Source: Desulfocicer vacuolatum DSM 3385 (GTDB lineage Bacteria > Desulfobacterota > Desulfobacteria > Desulfobacterales > Desulfobacteraceae). From it: a stretch of DNA of 64,000 bases. The translations under genes and the position numbers were made by a program. Below are positions 17,953 through 26,450 of the stretch, in pieces. The notes under the pieces were generated by a model, which did no database searches, was not told the DNA's origin, and saw nothing but the letters and a program-made list of their open reading frames with translations. Each line of letters starts with the position of its first letter. Position 1 is the first letter of the stretch. The stretch lies in the NCBI RefSeq assembly GCF_900176365.1, contig NZ_FWXY01000011.1:62001-126000 (forward strand), written 5' to 3'.

Positions 17953-18006
17953 TGTTGTGGCGAATACAAAAGCAAATATCGGTCCGCCTGTGGTGGTTTA
18001 CATAAA
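17953..18006 (-). repeat. R1 repeat, truncated and altered
   Basis: The left third of R1 on the minus strand (GTCCGCCTGTGGTGGTTTACATA at the CCGCC end, TTTTGTTGTGGCGAATAC at the other). Relative to intact copies the middle is changed to GCAAATATCGGTCC, which creates the candidate -24/-12 promoter described separately. Confidence 0.55.
17971..17987 (-). promoter_or_regulatory. Candidate sigma-54 promoter of etfB-etfA, inside an R1 remnant
   Basis: On the minus strand CGGACC-GATAT-TTGCT places GG and GC exactly 10 bases apart, as in sigma-54 promoters (consensus TGGCAC-N5-TTGCW; the first T is C here). It is about 85 bp before the etfB ATG. The match is imperfect and the basis is sequence only. 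Confidence 0.35.
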
Positions 18007-18007
18007 A

Positions 18008-18053
18008 ACAAATGATGATGTCGCAGTAAAACGTCTGGTTCATCATCATTTGT
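18008..18053 (-). terminator. Rho-independent terminator of the dimethylglycine dehydrogenase-like gene
   Basis: ACAAATGATGATG (18008-18020) and CATCATCATTTGT (18041-18053) make a perfect 13-bp stem with a 20-base loop; on the minus strand it is followed by TTTTTATG. It separates the dehydrogenase gene from the etfB transcript. Confidence 0.75.
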
Positions 18054-18178
18054 CAAATCCTTTGGTATTCTTTATCTTGCTTTGCAAACGGGATTATAGT
18101 CTTTAAAAATTTTTCTCAAAAAAAAGTTTCCACGGAAAGCATACTTTAAGAAACCAAGGATAACTGTTCTTTATAATT

Positions 18179-20599
18179 TCAGGCTTTCATTTTTTCATTT
18201 TTGGGATCATACAGCGGCATGGAAACCACTTCTGCTGATCTCATTCTGCCCAGAATCTCAACTTCCAGTTTTGTGCCGGGAACTGCCAGTTCCGGGGCGA
18301 TGTACCCCAAAGCAATACTTTTGTCAACACGGTGTCCGTAACCGCCGGCAGAAGTGATGCCCACTCTTTCACCGTCTTTGTAGATACCATTGTATCCATA
18401 GGGATCGGAATCAGTGGCTTCCACAACCATGCAGGCCAGTTTCTGGGTGATATCAGCTTCTTTTTTCTTGAGAAGCGCCTCTTTTCCAATAAAATCCTTA
18501 TCCCATTTAACAGTCCAGGCCACATTGGTTTCCAGGGGGTGATGATGACGATTCATCTCACATTTCCAGGCAAGATAGCCTTTTTCCAACCGCATGGAAT
18601 CCATAGCATACATGCCGAACATTTTCAGATCAAACTCTGCGCCTGCTTCCATGAGATGGTTGTACAGGGAAATCTGCTGCTCCATGGGATGGAAAATTTC
18701 ATACCCAAGCTCTCCCACATAGTTCATGCGGTTTACCCGGCATTTCACCCGGCCCACGTAGATTTCTTTGGTGGTGCTGAATTTGAAATTTTCATTGGAA
18801 ACATCATCATAACTGGCCTTGGCAAGGACCTCCCGGCTTTTGGGTCCGGCAAGAACCAGACATCCCATTTTGTAAGTAAGGTCTTCCATTACAACGGAAC
18901 CGTCTTCCGGGAGATTCTGGAGCATCCAGTGCTGATCATGTTTTTTACCCACACTGGCGGTGACACAGAAATAGTCATTTTCTGCGGTGCGGGACACGGT
19001 CATATCCGTTTTAAACATTCCTTCATGGTCAAGGCAGGGAGTTAAGGAAAGGGCACCGTCCTTTGTGGGCACTTTCTGGCAGGTGAGATTGTTCAGCCAT
19101 GCCTCGGCACCGGGTCCGGAAATGCGGGTTTTTGCAAACCGTGTAAGATCCAGAAGTCCCACTTTTTCCATAACATGCTTGCATTCGGCCTTTACATTCT
19201 CAAAGGAGTTGTTGCGTCGCCAGGAGGGGGTTTCGTGATTGTCTTCCCCTTGAGGTGCAAAGTAATTGGGGCATTCCCATCCAAAATAATCCCCAAAAGA
19301 GGCATTGGCAGCCTTCTGGTATTCAAATATGGGGCTGGTACGATTGGGTCTGGCTGCATCCCGCCACTCATTGGGATAGATGATGGAATAGAGTCTGGGA
19401 TAGGTATCTGCAATTTTCTCATGATTATAGGCCCAGTTGGCAAAACTACCGTATCTACGGCTGTCCATGTCCCACAGATCGATTTCAGGTTCTCCGTTCA
19501 TGATCCATCCGGCAAGGAAATGGCCGATGCCGCCGGCCTGGGTAATGCCGAAACTGTAGCCACAGGCATGGTAGAAATTTTTCAGGGGAGCGGCCGGACC
19601 CACCAGGGGATCTCCGTTGGGGGTGTAGGTGATGGGGCCGGCAGTGACATGCTTAAAGCCTGTATCGCCCAGTACGGGGAAGCGGTACATGCCGTGCTCA
19701 ATGTTTTCGGAAATGTTATCAATGTCCGGGTTGATTTCCGTCTGGGCATAATCCCAGGGTACCCCTTTGGCCTTCCACTGCTGGCCGTATTTTTCGTACA
19801 TGCCAAGAATCAGACTGTCCATTTCCTGGCGAAGATAGATGGAACGATCAGGATCACGTACCAGCGGGAGCATGGTTTCACGTTCGTCAACGGCATTGAT
19901 TTTTTCATAGAGGATATGGGTGTGGGCAATGGCGATGGAGGGGATTTCAAGACCCACCATTTTGGCAACTTCCGGGGCCCACAGACCTGCGGCATTGATT
20001 ACATGTTCACAGGTGATGTCTCCCTTGTCTGTTTTTACCAGCCAGTCGCCGGAGGCAAGTTTTTCAATGCCGGTGACCATGGTGTGAAGATTCAGCTCTG
20101 CACCGTATTTTCTGGCACCCATGGCCAGGGCCTGGGTCAGACTGTTGGGGTCCACATCCCCGTCATCTGGCCAGTAAAGGCCTCCAAGCAACCCTTCTGT
20201 GTGCATTAACGGATGCAGCTCCTTCATTTTTTCCGGAGTAACCCAATCCACATCCAGGCCCAGACATTTACTCATGGAATAGAAATATCCCAGTTCGTCC
20301 ATTCGATTTTTATTATCTGCCGTACGGATGGAACCTGTGGTGTGCCAGCCGGTATTCTGGCCGGTTTCTTTTTCAAGGTTCTTGAAGATTTCAATACTCT
20401 TCATGTTTACCTGGGTGCCGTAATAACTTGAATGAAAAAAGGAAACATTGCCTGCGGCCATCCAGGTTGATCCAGAGGTGAGTTCATGTTTTTCCACAAG
20501 AACCACATCATTCCCCCAGCCATATTTCGCCAGATGATAAGCAACACTTACACCAATAGCTCCACCGCCGATAACCACTGCCCTTGCATTTGTTTTCAT
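18179..20599 (-). CDS. Dimethylglycine/sarcosine dehydrogenase-like flavoprotein with GcvT domain
   Basis: 806 aa. The N-terminal DAO/FAD domain (GGGAIGVSVAYHLAKYG, about 1-380) is followed by the FAO_M-type bridge and a C-terminal GcvT-like THF domain (about 430-800, with GELGYEIFHPMEQ). Family members oxidatively demethylate dimethylglycine or sarcosine and hand formaldehyde to THF, giving methylene-THF, with ETF as electron acceptor. The histidine that links FAD covalently in DMGDH/SARDH (STWHAAG) is Met47 here (STWMAAGN), so FAD is probably not covalently bound by that bond. ATG 20599 has AGGAGAG upstream. Neighbours etfBA and a Liv-type importer fit; the exact substrate is inferred. Confidence 0.83.
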   Translation of the reverse strand: MKTNARAVVIGGGAIGVSVAYHLAKYGWGNDVVLVEKHELTSGSTWMAAGNVSFFHSSYYGTQVNMKSIEIFKNLEKETGQNTGWHTTGSIRTADNKNRMDELGYFYSMSKCLGLDVDWVTPEKMKELHPLMHTEGLLGGLYWPDDGDVDPNSLTQALAMGARKYGAELNLHTMVTGIEKLASGDWLVKTDKGDITCEHVINAAGLWAPEVAKMVGLEIPSIAIAHTHILYEKINAVDERETMLPLVRDPDRSIYLRQEMDSLILGMYEKYGQQWKAKGVPWDYAQTEINPDIDNISENIEHGMYRFPVLGDTGFKHVTAGPITYTPNGDPLVGPAAPLKNFYHACGYSFGITQAGGIGHFLAGWIMNGEPEIDLWDMDSRRYGSFANWAYNHEKIADTYPRLYSIIYPNEWRDAARPNRTSPIFEYQKAANASFGDYFGWECPNYFAPQGEDNHETPSWRRNNSFENVKAECKHVMEKVGLLDLTRFAKTRISGPGAEAWLNNLTCQKVPTKDGALSLTPCLDHEGMFKTDMTVSRTAENDYFCVTASVGKKHDQHWMLQNLPEDGSVVMEDLTYKMGCLVLAGPKSREVLAKASYDDVSNENFKFSTTKEIYVGRVKCRVNRMNYVGELGYEIFHPMEQQISLYNHLMEAGAEFDLKMFGMYAMDSMRLEKGYLAWKCEMNRHHHPLETNVAWTVKWDKDFIGKEALLKKKEADITQKLACMVVEATDSDPYGYNGIYKDGERVGITSAGGYGHRVDKSIALGYIAPELAVPGTKLEVEILGRMRSAEVVSMPLYDPKNEKMKA

Positions 20600-20737
20600 G
20601 TAAAAGCTCTCCTTTTTTTGATTCAAGTAAGTACCCTTTTATCTCACCAGTGCAGAGATGAATACACCTTTGCAGATGAGGTGCTTTCCATCAAAGGGTT
20701 ATTTCTAAAAGCGACTTGATTGCTTTAAAAATGCATA

Positions 20738-20753
20738 TGCAAATTACAATCCA
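20738..20753 (-). promoter_or_regulatory. Candidate sigma-54 promoter of the dimethylglycine dehydrogenase-like gene
   Basis: On the minus strand TGGATT-GTAAT-TTGCA has the GG and GC dinucleotides exactly 10 bases apart and a perfect TTGCA -12 box (consensus TGGCAC-N5-TTGCW). It is about 140 bp upstream of the ATG. A sigma-54 activator is encoded 6 kb away in the same island. Confidence 0.45.
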
Positions 20754-20810
20754 TTATTTAGTATTTTTTAAAAAGCAATTGTATAAAATTACAAATTTAT
20801 CATATTTCCC

Positions 20811-20845
20811 AGATCAGATCAGATCAGATCAGATCAGATCAGATC
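20811..20845. repeat. Seven tandem copies of the pentamer AGATC
   Basis: Seven perfect AGATC units lie 8 bp beyond the livM stop codon, in the intergenic region upstream of the dehydrogenase promoter. The final unit joins TGATT to form the palindrome ATCAGATCTGAT. Each unit holds a GATC site. Such short tandem arrays can change length by slippage; this one is outside coding sequence, so any effect would be on spacing of regulatory elements. Confidence 0.8.
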
Positions 20846-20852
20846 TGATTAA

Positions 20853-21875
20853 TTATGCGTTCCCCGTCAAAATCCTCAAAATTTTATTTTTTGACTGTCT
20901 GATATGCACGTCAAAGAAATGGGAAAAACCACCTGGATAATAAATCATCACCAGAATGAGCATCAAGGCGTAAATCACAAGATTCAGCCCTGGTAAATGG
21001 GACAGGGTGGAGCGAATAATCTCCATGAGAAAAATAAAGGGAAACGCAACAACCGCCCCCCCCCAAAGACTTCCCCGTCCCCCGATGTAGGCCACGGCCA
21101 GTACCTCAACGGTTTTGGTGGTGTGCATCACCTCAGGAGTGAGAATCCCGTAATAATGACCGTAAAAGCCCCCCAAAATTCCGGCAAGGGCACAGGAAAG
21201 TGTAAAATTAAAAACCCGGTAAAACACCGGGTTGATGCCGGATGTTCTTGCAGCATCCATGTTTTGTCCAATGGCTTTAAAGGCCAGGCCCATTTTGGAG
21301 TTCACCACCATTTTACAAATGACATAGGTGAGGATTAACAGCACAATAATTAGATAATAAAAGGGAATATTGGATTCAGTTTCAAACATTCGGGGGGTTC
21401 GAAGTCCCAGGGGGCCCCTTGTGAGCCATACAAGTTTGGTGGCAAGGCCCATGAGGGCCAGACCAAAAAACCAGGAAAGACATGCGGCAAAAATCCCCCG
21501 AAGCCGCAGGGATATCATACCGATGATCAGTCCCAGTACAGCGGCATTGGCCCCGCCAATGAAAATCCCGATCCAGGGGGAAATGTTCAGATTAACCGCC
21601 AGCAGGGCTGAAGTATATCCTCCGTAACCGGCCACGGCAGCATAGCCGAAGTTAACAATATTGATATATCCAGAGGTAAAGTCAAATCCCACGGACAAGG
21701 TGGCAATAAAGGCGGCATATATAAGCCACCGCAAAAGATATTCCTGGTTAAAAGGCGGTATAAAAGGCAGTGCCATCAACAGGAAAACACAGAGAATGCC
21801 TGCCGGGTTGAATCCGATTTTTCCCAGGAGCGTTCCCCATGCAGGACTTGATTGAACGGTGTTTGTTGTTTCCAT
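20853..21875 (-). CDS. livM: Branched-chain amino acid-type ABC transporter permease (LivM-like)
   Basis: 340 aa, multiple membrane segments, family motif GYINIVNFGYAAVAGYGGYTSA (a LivM hallmark) and the EAA-like loop near NPVFYRVFNFTLSC. It forms the membrane pore with LivH. ATG 21875 has AGGAGA upstream; a GTG one codon earlier is also possible. livH ends 9 bp before it. In this island the importer more likely carries an N-methylated amino acid or betaine than leucine, but the sequence alone cannot tell. Confidence 0.88.
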   Translation of the reverse strand: METTNTVQSSPAWGTLLGKIGFNPAGILCVFLLMALPFIPPFNQEYLLRWLIYAAFIATLSVGFDFTSGYINIVNFGYAAVAGYGGYTSALLAVNLNISPWIGIFIGGANAAVLGLIIGMISLRLRGIFAACLSWFFGLALMGLATKLVWLTRGPLGLRTPRMFETESNIPFYYLIIVLLILTYVICKMVVNSKMGLAFKAIGQNMDAARTSGINPVFYRVFNFTLSCALAGILGGFYGHYYGILTPEVMHTTKTVEVLAVAYIGGRGSLWGGAVVAFPFIFLMEIIRSTLSHLPGLNLVIYALMLILVMIYYPGGFSHFFDVHIRQSKNKILRILTGNA

Positions 21876-21884
21876 CACTATCTC

Positions 21885-22910
21885 CTATGTATCCAGAACG
21901 CCACGGACTTCAGAGCCGAATATTCCGCTGGGTTTAAAAATGAGAATGAGCATGATCAAAATGGAGGGCACCACAAAATCCCATCCGGCCCCCACATATT
22001 CCACGGTGACCACTTTTAAAAGTGCCACCATAAAGGCACCGGCCACGGCCCCCAGAATATTGCCAAGGCCCGATAAAATCACCACAAACCACGCCATGTA
22101 AAGGGGTTCAAGGCCCATGGTGGGATAGGAAGGGTACATGAACAAAAGGCTGCCGCCAGCAACACCTGCCAGGGCACAACTCAAAGAGATGGTCATCAAC
22201 ACAATGGTTTCAATGTTAATGCCCACGATCTGTGCCCCTGTGGCATCCTGGGATACGGCCCGGATGGCCCTGCCCGTGCGGGTGTAGGTCATGAAGGCCC
22301 AGAACAGAAACACAATAAAGGCAGACAGGCAAAAGGAGATGACACGGTCCCGGGAGATAAAGACATCGGCAAAGGAAAACGGCATCCCCCCCCAGTATCG
22401 GACGATCCCTTTAAAATCGGCACCAAAGATGAGTTGATGAAGATTCACCAGCAGAACGCTTAAGCCCACGGTGAGCAAAAAAGAGTTCATGACCCAGTTT
22501 TCTGCGGCCCGTTTTCTCAACGGGCGAAACACCAGGAATTCGGCGATGATACCGGCAATGGCACCCACCACCATGGAGGTGAAAATGGCCACCATGGGTC
22601 CCCAGGTTACCAGAAAGGAGTCTGGATGCATGGCGGTGTAATTGCTGATGGGGGTAAATACGTAATAAGCAGATAAAGAGCCTATCATGAAAAATTCACC
22701 ATGGGCAAACATAGCAATGTTCAACACCCCCAGCATCAGGGTGAGGCCCGTTGACACAAGGGCCAGCATGCCCCCTGTAATAATGGTATTAACAAGGACA
22801 TAGGGGCCGCTGTTAATGGTGGCAAAAAGGGCCAGGAAAATGGAGCCCAGGATGGTGATACCTTTGGCAGATTTCATCCAGGCAATCTTATCCTTAAGGT
22901 TGTCAGACAT
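21885..22910 (-). CDS. livH: Branched-chain amino acid-type ABC transporter permease (LivH-like)
   Basis: 341 aa with about eight membrane segments and the LivH signature TGLTLMLGVLNIAMFAHGEFFM. The EAA loop region is near QDATGAQIVGINIETIVLMT. GGAGA precedes ATG 22910. It partners LivM (next gene) and the ATPases LivF and LivG upstream. The N-terminal 20 residues are longer and more polar than in most LivH proteins. Confidence 0.9.
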   Translation of the reverse strand: MSDNLKDKIAWMKSAKGITILGSIFLALFATINSGPYVLVNTIITGGMLALVSTGLTLMLGVLNIAMFAHGEFFMIGSLSAYYVFTPISNYTAMHPDSFLVTWGPMVAIFTSMVVGAIAGIIAEFLVFRPLRKRAAENWVMNSFLLTVGLSVLLVNLHQLIFGADFKGIVRYWGGMPFSFADVFISRDRVISFCLSAFIVFLFWAFMTYTRTGRAIRAVSQDATGAQIVGINIETIVLMTISLSCALAGVAGGSLLFMYPSYPTMGLEPLYMAWFVVILSGLGNILGAVAGAFMVALLKVVTVEYVGAGWDFVVPSILIMLILIFKPSGIFGSEVRGVLDT

Positions 22911-22936
22911 ACAATTTCTCCAGACTTGGTTTGATG

Positions 22937-23644
22937 TTAAACGCCCAGGAACACCTTTTTGACATAGGCATCATTTAAAAGATCCGAACTTTTGCCCTCC
23001 AGTCCCACTTTGCCGTTTTCCAGAACATAGCCCCGGTCGGTGATGGACAAAGTGGTGGTGACGTTCTGTTCCACCAGCATGATGGTGACCCCGGTTTTTC
23101 GAAGGACCTCCAGAGATTCAAACACGCTGGCCGTCAACTGGGGGGCCAGTCCAAAGGAGGGTTCATCCACCAGCATCAAGGTGGGATCGGACATCATGCC
23201 ACGGCCGATGGCCAGCATTTTACGCTCACCACCGCTCATGGTACCGGCCAATTGGGTTTTTCGCTCGGCCAGGCGGGGAAAGAGGTCAAATACAAATTCC
23301 AGGCGCTCCTTTTGAACGTTTTTATCCCGGATGATATAGGCCCCCATGAGAAGATTTTCCTGCACAGACATGTTGACAAAAAGGTTCATCTCTTCTGATA
23401 CAAAGGCAATGCCCTTCTGGGTAATCTGGTAGGCGGGAAGTCCTGTGATCTCTTCTCCGTTAAATGTGATGCTACCTGCCATGGGGCTGATTAAACCTGC
23501 AATGGTTTTCATGGTGGTACTTTTGCCGGCACCGTTGGGTCCCACAATGCAGACATACTCTCCTTTGTCCACATTGAGACTGACCTTTCTCAGGATTTGC
23601 AGATATCCGTATCCGGCATCCAGTTCTTTTATTTCTAACAGCAT
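22937..23644 (-). CDS. livF: ABC transporter ATP-binding protein (LivF-like)
   Basis: 235 aa. Walker A GPNGAGKST, signature MSGGERKMLAIGRGMM, and Walker B LMLVDEPSFGLAP are all intact. It powers the Liv importer together with LivG. ATG 23644 is preferred over the upstream 23683 because MLLEIKELDAGYG is the conserved N-terminus and GGAG lies 5 bp before it. It is 26 bp upstream of livH, so they are co-transcribed. Confidence 0.92.
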   Translation of the reverse strand: MLLEIKELDAGYGYLQILRKVSLNVDKGEYVCIVGPNGAGKSTTMKTIAGLISPMAGSITFNGEEITGLPAYQITQKGIAFVSEEMNLFVNMSVQENLLMGAYIIRDKNVQKERLEFVFDLFPRLAERKTQLAGTMSGGERKMLAIGRGMMSDPTLMLVDEPSFGLAPQLTASVFESLEVLRKTGVTIMLVEQNVTTTLSITDRGYVLENGKVGLEGKSSDLLNDAYVKKVFLGV

Positions 23645-23779
23645 GGCATCTCCATTGATTTGGGATTCTTCTGCGGATTTCATGGAAAAAAGTGTTTAGC
23701 AGCTGACAGGTTCATGGGGAATCATGCACCCACACTATTTTAAAACAGTTTTTTCATTCTTTATTCTGGGTAAACCCGG

Positions 23780-23816
23780 CAAAGAAAGCGGGCCTGCCCA
23801 TGGCAGTCATTGACAT
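23780..23816 (-). repeat. R1 repeat fragment between livG and livF
   Basis: Only the CCGCC-end of R1 is recognisable (CTGCCCATGGCAG followed by TCATTGACATATG on the plus strand). The rest of the livG-livF gap shows nothing else. Confidence 0.4.
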
Positions 23817-23826
23817 ATGCCTGCCG

Positions 23827-24549
23827 TCAGTCGGCACTGCCCAGATAGGCCTTGGTAACCCTGGGATCATTGGCCACCTCCTGGGTGGGCCCCTCTGCGA
23901 TTTTGGTGCCGAACTGGATGCACAAAAGGCGATTACACACGGCCATGATCAGCTGCATGATATGTTCGATCATGAGTATGGAGATGCCTTTCCGGCTTAT
24001 TTTGTCAAGGATACGCATGATATCGGACAACTCCCCTTCACTGAGTCCCGATGCCATTTCATCCATGAATAACAATTTCGGGTGGCTGGCCAGGGCCCGG
24101 GCCAGGTCAAGGCGTTTGAGCTGCACAGTGTTGAGCTGTTCCGACAGTACATCCTCGGCCATGGGAAATTCCACAAAATCCAGCATTTCCCGGCTGTGCT
24201 GCACAGGATCTTTTACCACACCGGGTGCATTACCGAAAATACTGGCTGTCATGACACTTTCAATGGCGGTCATTTTGGGAAAAGGACTGGGGATTTGAAA
24301 GGTGCGGGACAGTCCTTTTTTACACATTTGTTCCGGGGTGAGCCCGGTGGTGTCTTCTCCAAAAAAGGTCACTTTGCCCGATGTGGGGGGATTGAGCCCT
24401 GATATGGCATTGACAAAGGTGGTCTTACCGGCACCGTTGGGACCGATAAGCCCCACAATATCACCTTGGTTTATTGTCATGGAGACGGCATTGACGGCGG
24501 TGAGACCTCCAAATTGTTTGGTTAGATTCTGGGTTTCCAGTACGATCAT
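23827..24549 (-). CDS. livG: ABC transporter ATP-binding protein (LivG-like)
   Basis: 240 aa. Walker A GPNGAGKTTFV, the LivG-type signature region SEQLNTVQLKRLDLARALA (note LNTVQLKR in place of LSGGQQRR), and Walker B LLFMDEMASGLSEGE. The signature loop departs from the canonical LSGGQ: LNTVQ replaces it, which could lower ATPase cycling or reflect family variation. It is separated from livF by 182 bp with an R1 remnant and from the binding-protein gene by 350 bp containing a hairpin. Confidence 0.88.
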   Translation of the reverse strand: MIVLETQNLTKQFGGLTAVNAVSMTINQGDIVGLIGPNGAGKTTFVNAISGLNPPTSGKVTFFGEDTTGLTPEQMCKKGLSRTFQIPSPFPKMTAIESVMTASIFGNAPGVVKDPVQHSREMLDFVEFPMAEDVLSEQLNTVQLKRLDLARALASHPKLLFMDEMASGLSEGELSDIMRILDKISRKGISILMIEHIMQLIMAVCNRLLCIQFGTKIAEGPTQEVANDPRVTKAYLGSAD

Positions 24550-24585
24550 AATAAATACATTTTCCTTAAATGGTTACCGGTGCAA

Positions 24586-24645
24586 CTGCCACGGGCAGAT
24601 CTTATATTTACCGAACTCTGCCCTCAAAATAGTTTTCAAAACTTT
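24586..24645 (+). repeat. R1 repeat, degraded copy
   Basis: The CTGCCACGGGCAG start and CTCTGCCC partner are preserved; the right half has decayed. It lies just upstream of livG. Confidence 0.5.
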
Positions 24646-24693
24646 TGGTGTTAGCAGCAGCTTTTTTCATACAAGTATAAAAGCGATCTTTTT

Positions 24694-24720
24694 AAGGGTT
24701 CCGGCCCGGCCGGAACCCTT
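24694..24720. terminator. Strong hairpin between the binding-protein gene and livG
   Basis: AAGGGTTCCGGCC and GGCCGGAACCCTT form a near-perfect 13-bp stem. On the minus strand it follows the binding-protein gene but lacks a clear T-run there, so it may attenuate transcription or stabilise the binding-protein mRNA, giving more binding protein than permease, as is common in such operons. Confidence 0.55.
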
Positions 24721-24761
24721 TTAGCTTTGCATGTCCAAGGCCCAGGTTCTGGGGTAAATTT

Positions 24762-24850
24762 TTATATGAAACACTCTGCAAATCAGGGACGTATTTCAAG
24801 CTTTGTTATGGGCAGCACCGGGTGGAATAAGGTCTGCCCATGGCAGTTAT
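24762..24850 (-). repeat. R1 repeat (minus orientation)
   Basis: A full-length copy: TTATATGAAACACTCTGC at one end, GTCTGCCCATGGCAGTTATA at the other. The stem reads GGGCAG/CTGCCC. It sits 50 bp beyond the stop of the binding-protein gene. Confidence 0.75.
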
Positions 24851-24900
24851 AAAAAAACAAAATTAATCTTGAACCGCAGTTTTCAGATTGCCTGCCGGTA

Positions 24901-26166
24901 CTATTTTTTGGGTTCAAACTCTTTTACTTTCCATACATCCGGAAAAATAATGCTGCCTTTACCCGCCTTGTACTGGAGAATGGGGAAAAAATAGGCATCA
25001 CTTGACACCACCATGTCAGGCATGGTTTCCGGGGTATATTTGTATTCATTCATGATAATGGCACCGTCTTTTTTGCCATAGGTAAGCTGGCCGGTGTTAA
25101 CTTCTTCCACCATGACTTTGTGGATGGATTCTTTGTCCAGCACACTATATTTTTCGTAGGTTCTGTTAAGGATTTTAATGAACATGCGAATGCCGTCATA
25201 GGAGAGACCGCCTGCAGAAGGGCTGGGATTGAACCCCACTTTTGCCTTAACATCTTTGGCCCATTGCTGGGCTTCGGGGGTGGTGAGCTGGGGAATGGAA
25301 TCCAGAACATAATCAGAGGCAGGACCCGTCATTTTGTACCAGTCTCCGATCCATCCAAGACCCGAGGCCACTAAAACACTCTTCAGTCCCACCTCTGAAA
25401 ATTGTTTCACAAAAGAGGTCAGAGCAGCAGGGGAAGTGGAGGTTCCCATTACCGCAGAAACACCTGCTTTTTTAAATTTACTCAGCAGGGGATAAAAATC
25501 GGTCTGGGTGGCAGGAAAATACTCTTCTGCAAAAATTTCCCAACCACTGGCTTCCAGGGCTTTCTTATATGAGCCACCGGCACTTCTGCCCCAATCTGTG
25601 TCTTCGCCGTAGATGGCGGCGATTTTCTTTTTGGGTGTCCAGATACCGGCTTTGACGGCATTGTTCAGTGCTTCCACATAATTTTTCTCAAGCTTGGCAG
25701 GAACGGGCCAGCCTTTGCCCCCCCAATAGCTGTATTTTTCAGGATCTGCCTGCCATTTCTGGTTCACCACTTCACTGGCACCAAAACCAAACATGTGGGG
25801 CACCTTGTACTGGGCTGCCACATCCATCACAGAAATGGCCACAGAGGAGTGCCAGTTGAGAACACCTGCCTGAATGCCCTTGCCCTCAACAGCTTCGGCA
25901 TAGGCCCCGGCAGCCTTGGCAGGGTCTGACTGGGAATCCACCCATACAACATCAATTTTATAGTCGCCCACGGTGTAATCAATGGCTTCCATGGCCATTT
26001 GAACGGATGCTTTAAATTCCTCCCCTGTCTGTGCTGAAGGTCCGGTAAAGGGACCCAGAACGCCCACAGCAATACTTTTACCGGCAGCAAAGACATTGGC
26101 TGCACTGAACAACATAAAAAAGGCAAGGGTCAAGATGGGCAGTAATACTTTTTTCCTGTTTCTCAT
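24901..26166 (-). CDS. Periplasmic substrate-binding protein of the Liv-type ABC transporter
   Basis: 421 aa. A signal peptide is evident (MRNRKKVLLPILTLAFFMLF, then AANVFAAGKS with cleavage after AFAA-like AAVFAA). The mature part is a type I periplasmic fold (SIAVGVLGPFTGPSAQTGEEF start). It captures the substrate for LivFGHM. ATG 26166 has GGAG 9 bp upstream and begins the signal peptide; the longer frame to 26214 does not. It is first in the transporter operon and has a candidate sigma-54 promoter about 200 bp upstream. Ligand unknown; context suggests betaine, dimethylglycine or sarcosine. Confidence 0.88.
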   Translation of the reverse strand: MRNRKKVLLPILTLAFFMLFSAANVFAAGKSIAVGVLGPFTGPSAQTGEEFKASVQMAMEAIDYTVGDYKIDVVWVDSQSDPAKAAGAYAEAVEGKGIQAGVLNWHSSVAISVMDVAAQYKVPHMFGFGASEVVNQKWQADPEKYSYWGGKGWPVPAKLEKNYVEALNNAVKAGIWTPKKKIAAIYGEDTDWGRSAGGSYKKALEASGWEIFAEEYFPATQTDFYPLLSKFKKAGVSAVMGTSTSPAALTSFVKQFSEVGLKSVLVASGLGWIGDWYKMTGPASDYVLDSIPQLTTPEAQQWAKDVKAKVGFNPSPSAGGLSYDGIRMFIKILNRTYEKYSVLDKESIHKVMVEEVNTGQLTYGKKDGAIIMNEYKYTPETMPDMVVSSDAYFFPILQYKAGKGSIIFPDVWKVKEFEPKK

Positions 26167-26357
26167 ACTCGTTTCTCCAAAACTTAAAATGTTCTTAGAT
26201 TGACTGCCGCTCAATTTTGATGAACAAAAATTCAGACGCTCTTCCGGATATTCTGTGATATCGCGGCGACATGGAATGGTGTTAAATCAAATTAAAGCAG
26301 CATACGAATGGGACAGGTCTTACAGGGCGGCCCCGGTTGGCCACAGGTCAGTAAAAA
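26167..26357. other. Long leader region of the transporter operon
   Basis: About 190 bp between the binding-protein start and the candidate -24/-12 promoter. Apart from the ribosome binding site I see no gene, repeat or hairpin of note. Confidence 0.35.
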
Positions 26358-26373
26358 AGCAAATAATATACCA
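26358..26373 (-). promoter_or_regulatory. Candidate sigma-54 promoter of the transporter operon
   Basis: On the minus strand TGGTAT-ATTAT-TTGCT, with GG and GC exactly 10 bases apart, fits the sigma-54 consensus TGGCAC-N5-TTGCW with two changes. It reads toward the binding-protein gene. The neighbouring gene upstream encodes a sigma-54 activator, and repeated TTTTTACAC elements lie 80-170 bp behind it, where enhancer sites are expected. Confidence 0.5.
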
Positions 26374-26450
26374 AGTAAAGATAAAAGATGAGGTAAAAAA
26401 ACAATTCCTGGGAAATATGGAGATTAATTTTAAAAATGAATAAAATTTAT

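Noticed and set aside
19175-20209. 344-codon plus-strand frame opposite the dimethylglycine dehydrogenase-like gene
   Set aside because: Complementary-strand artefact of a well-supported gene.
21385-21410. GGGTTCGAAGTCCC, resembling a tRNA T-arm
   Set aside because: It is inside livM coding sequence and no acceptor, D-arm or anticodon arm surrounds it.
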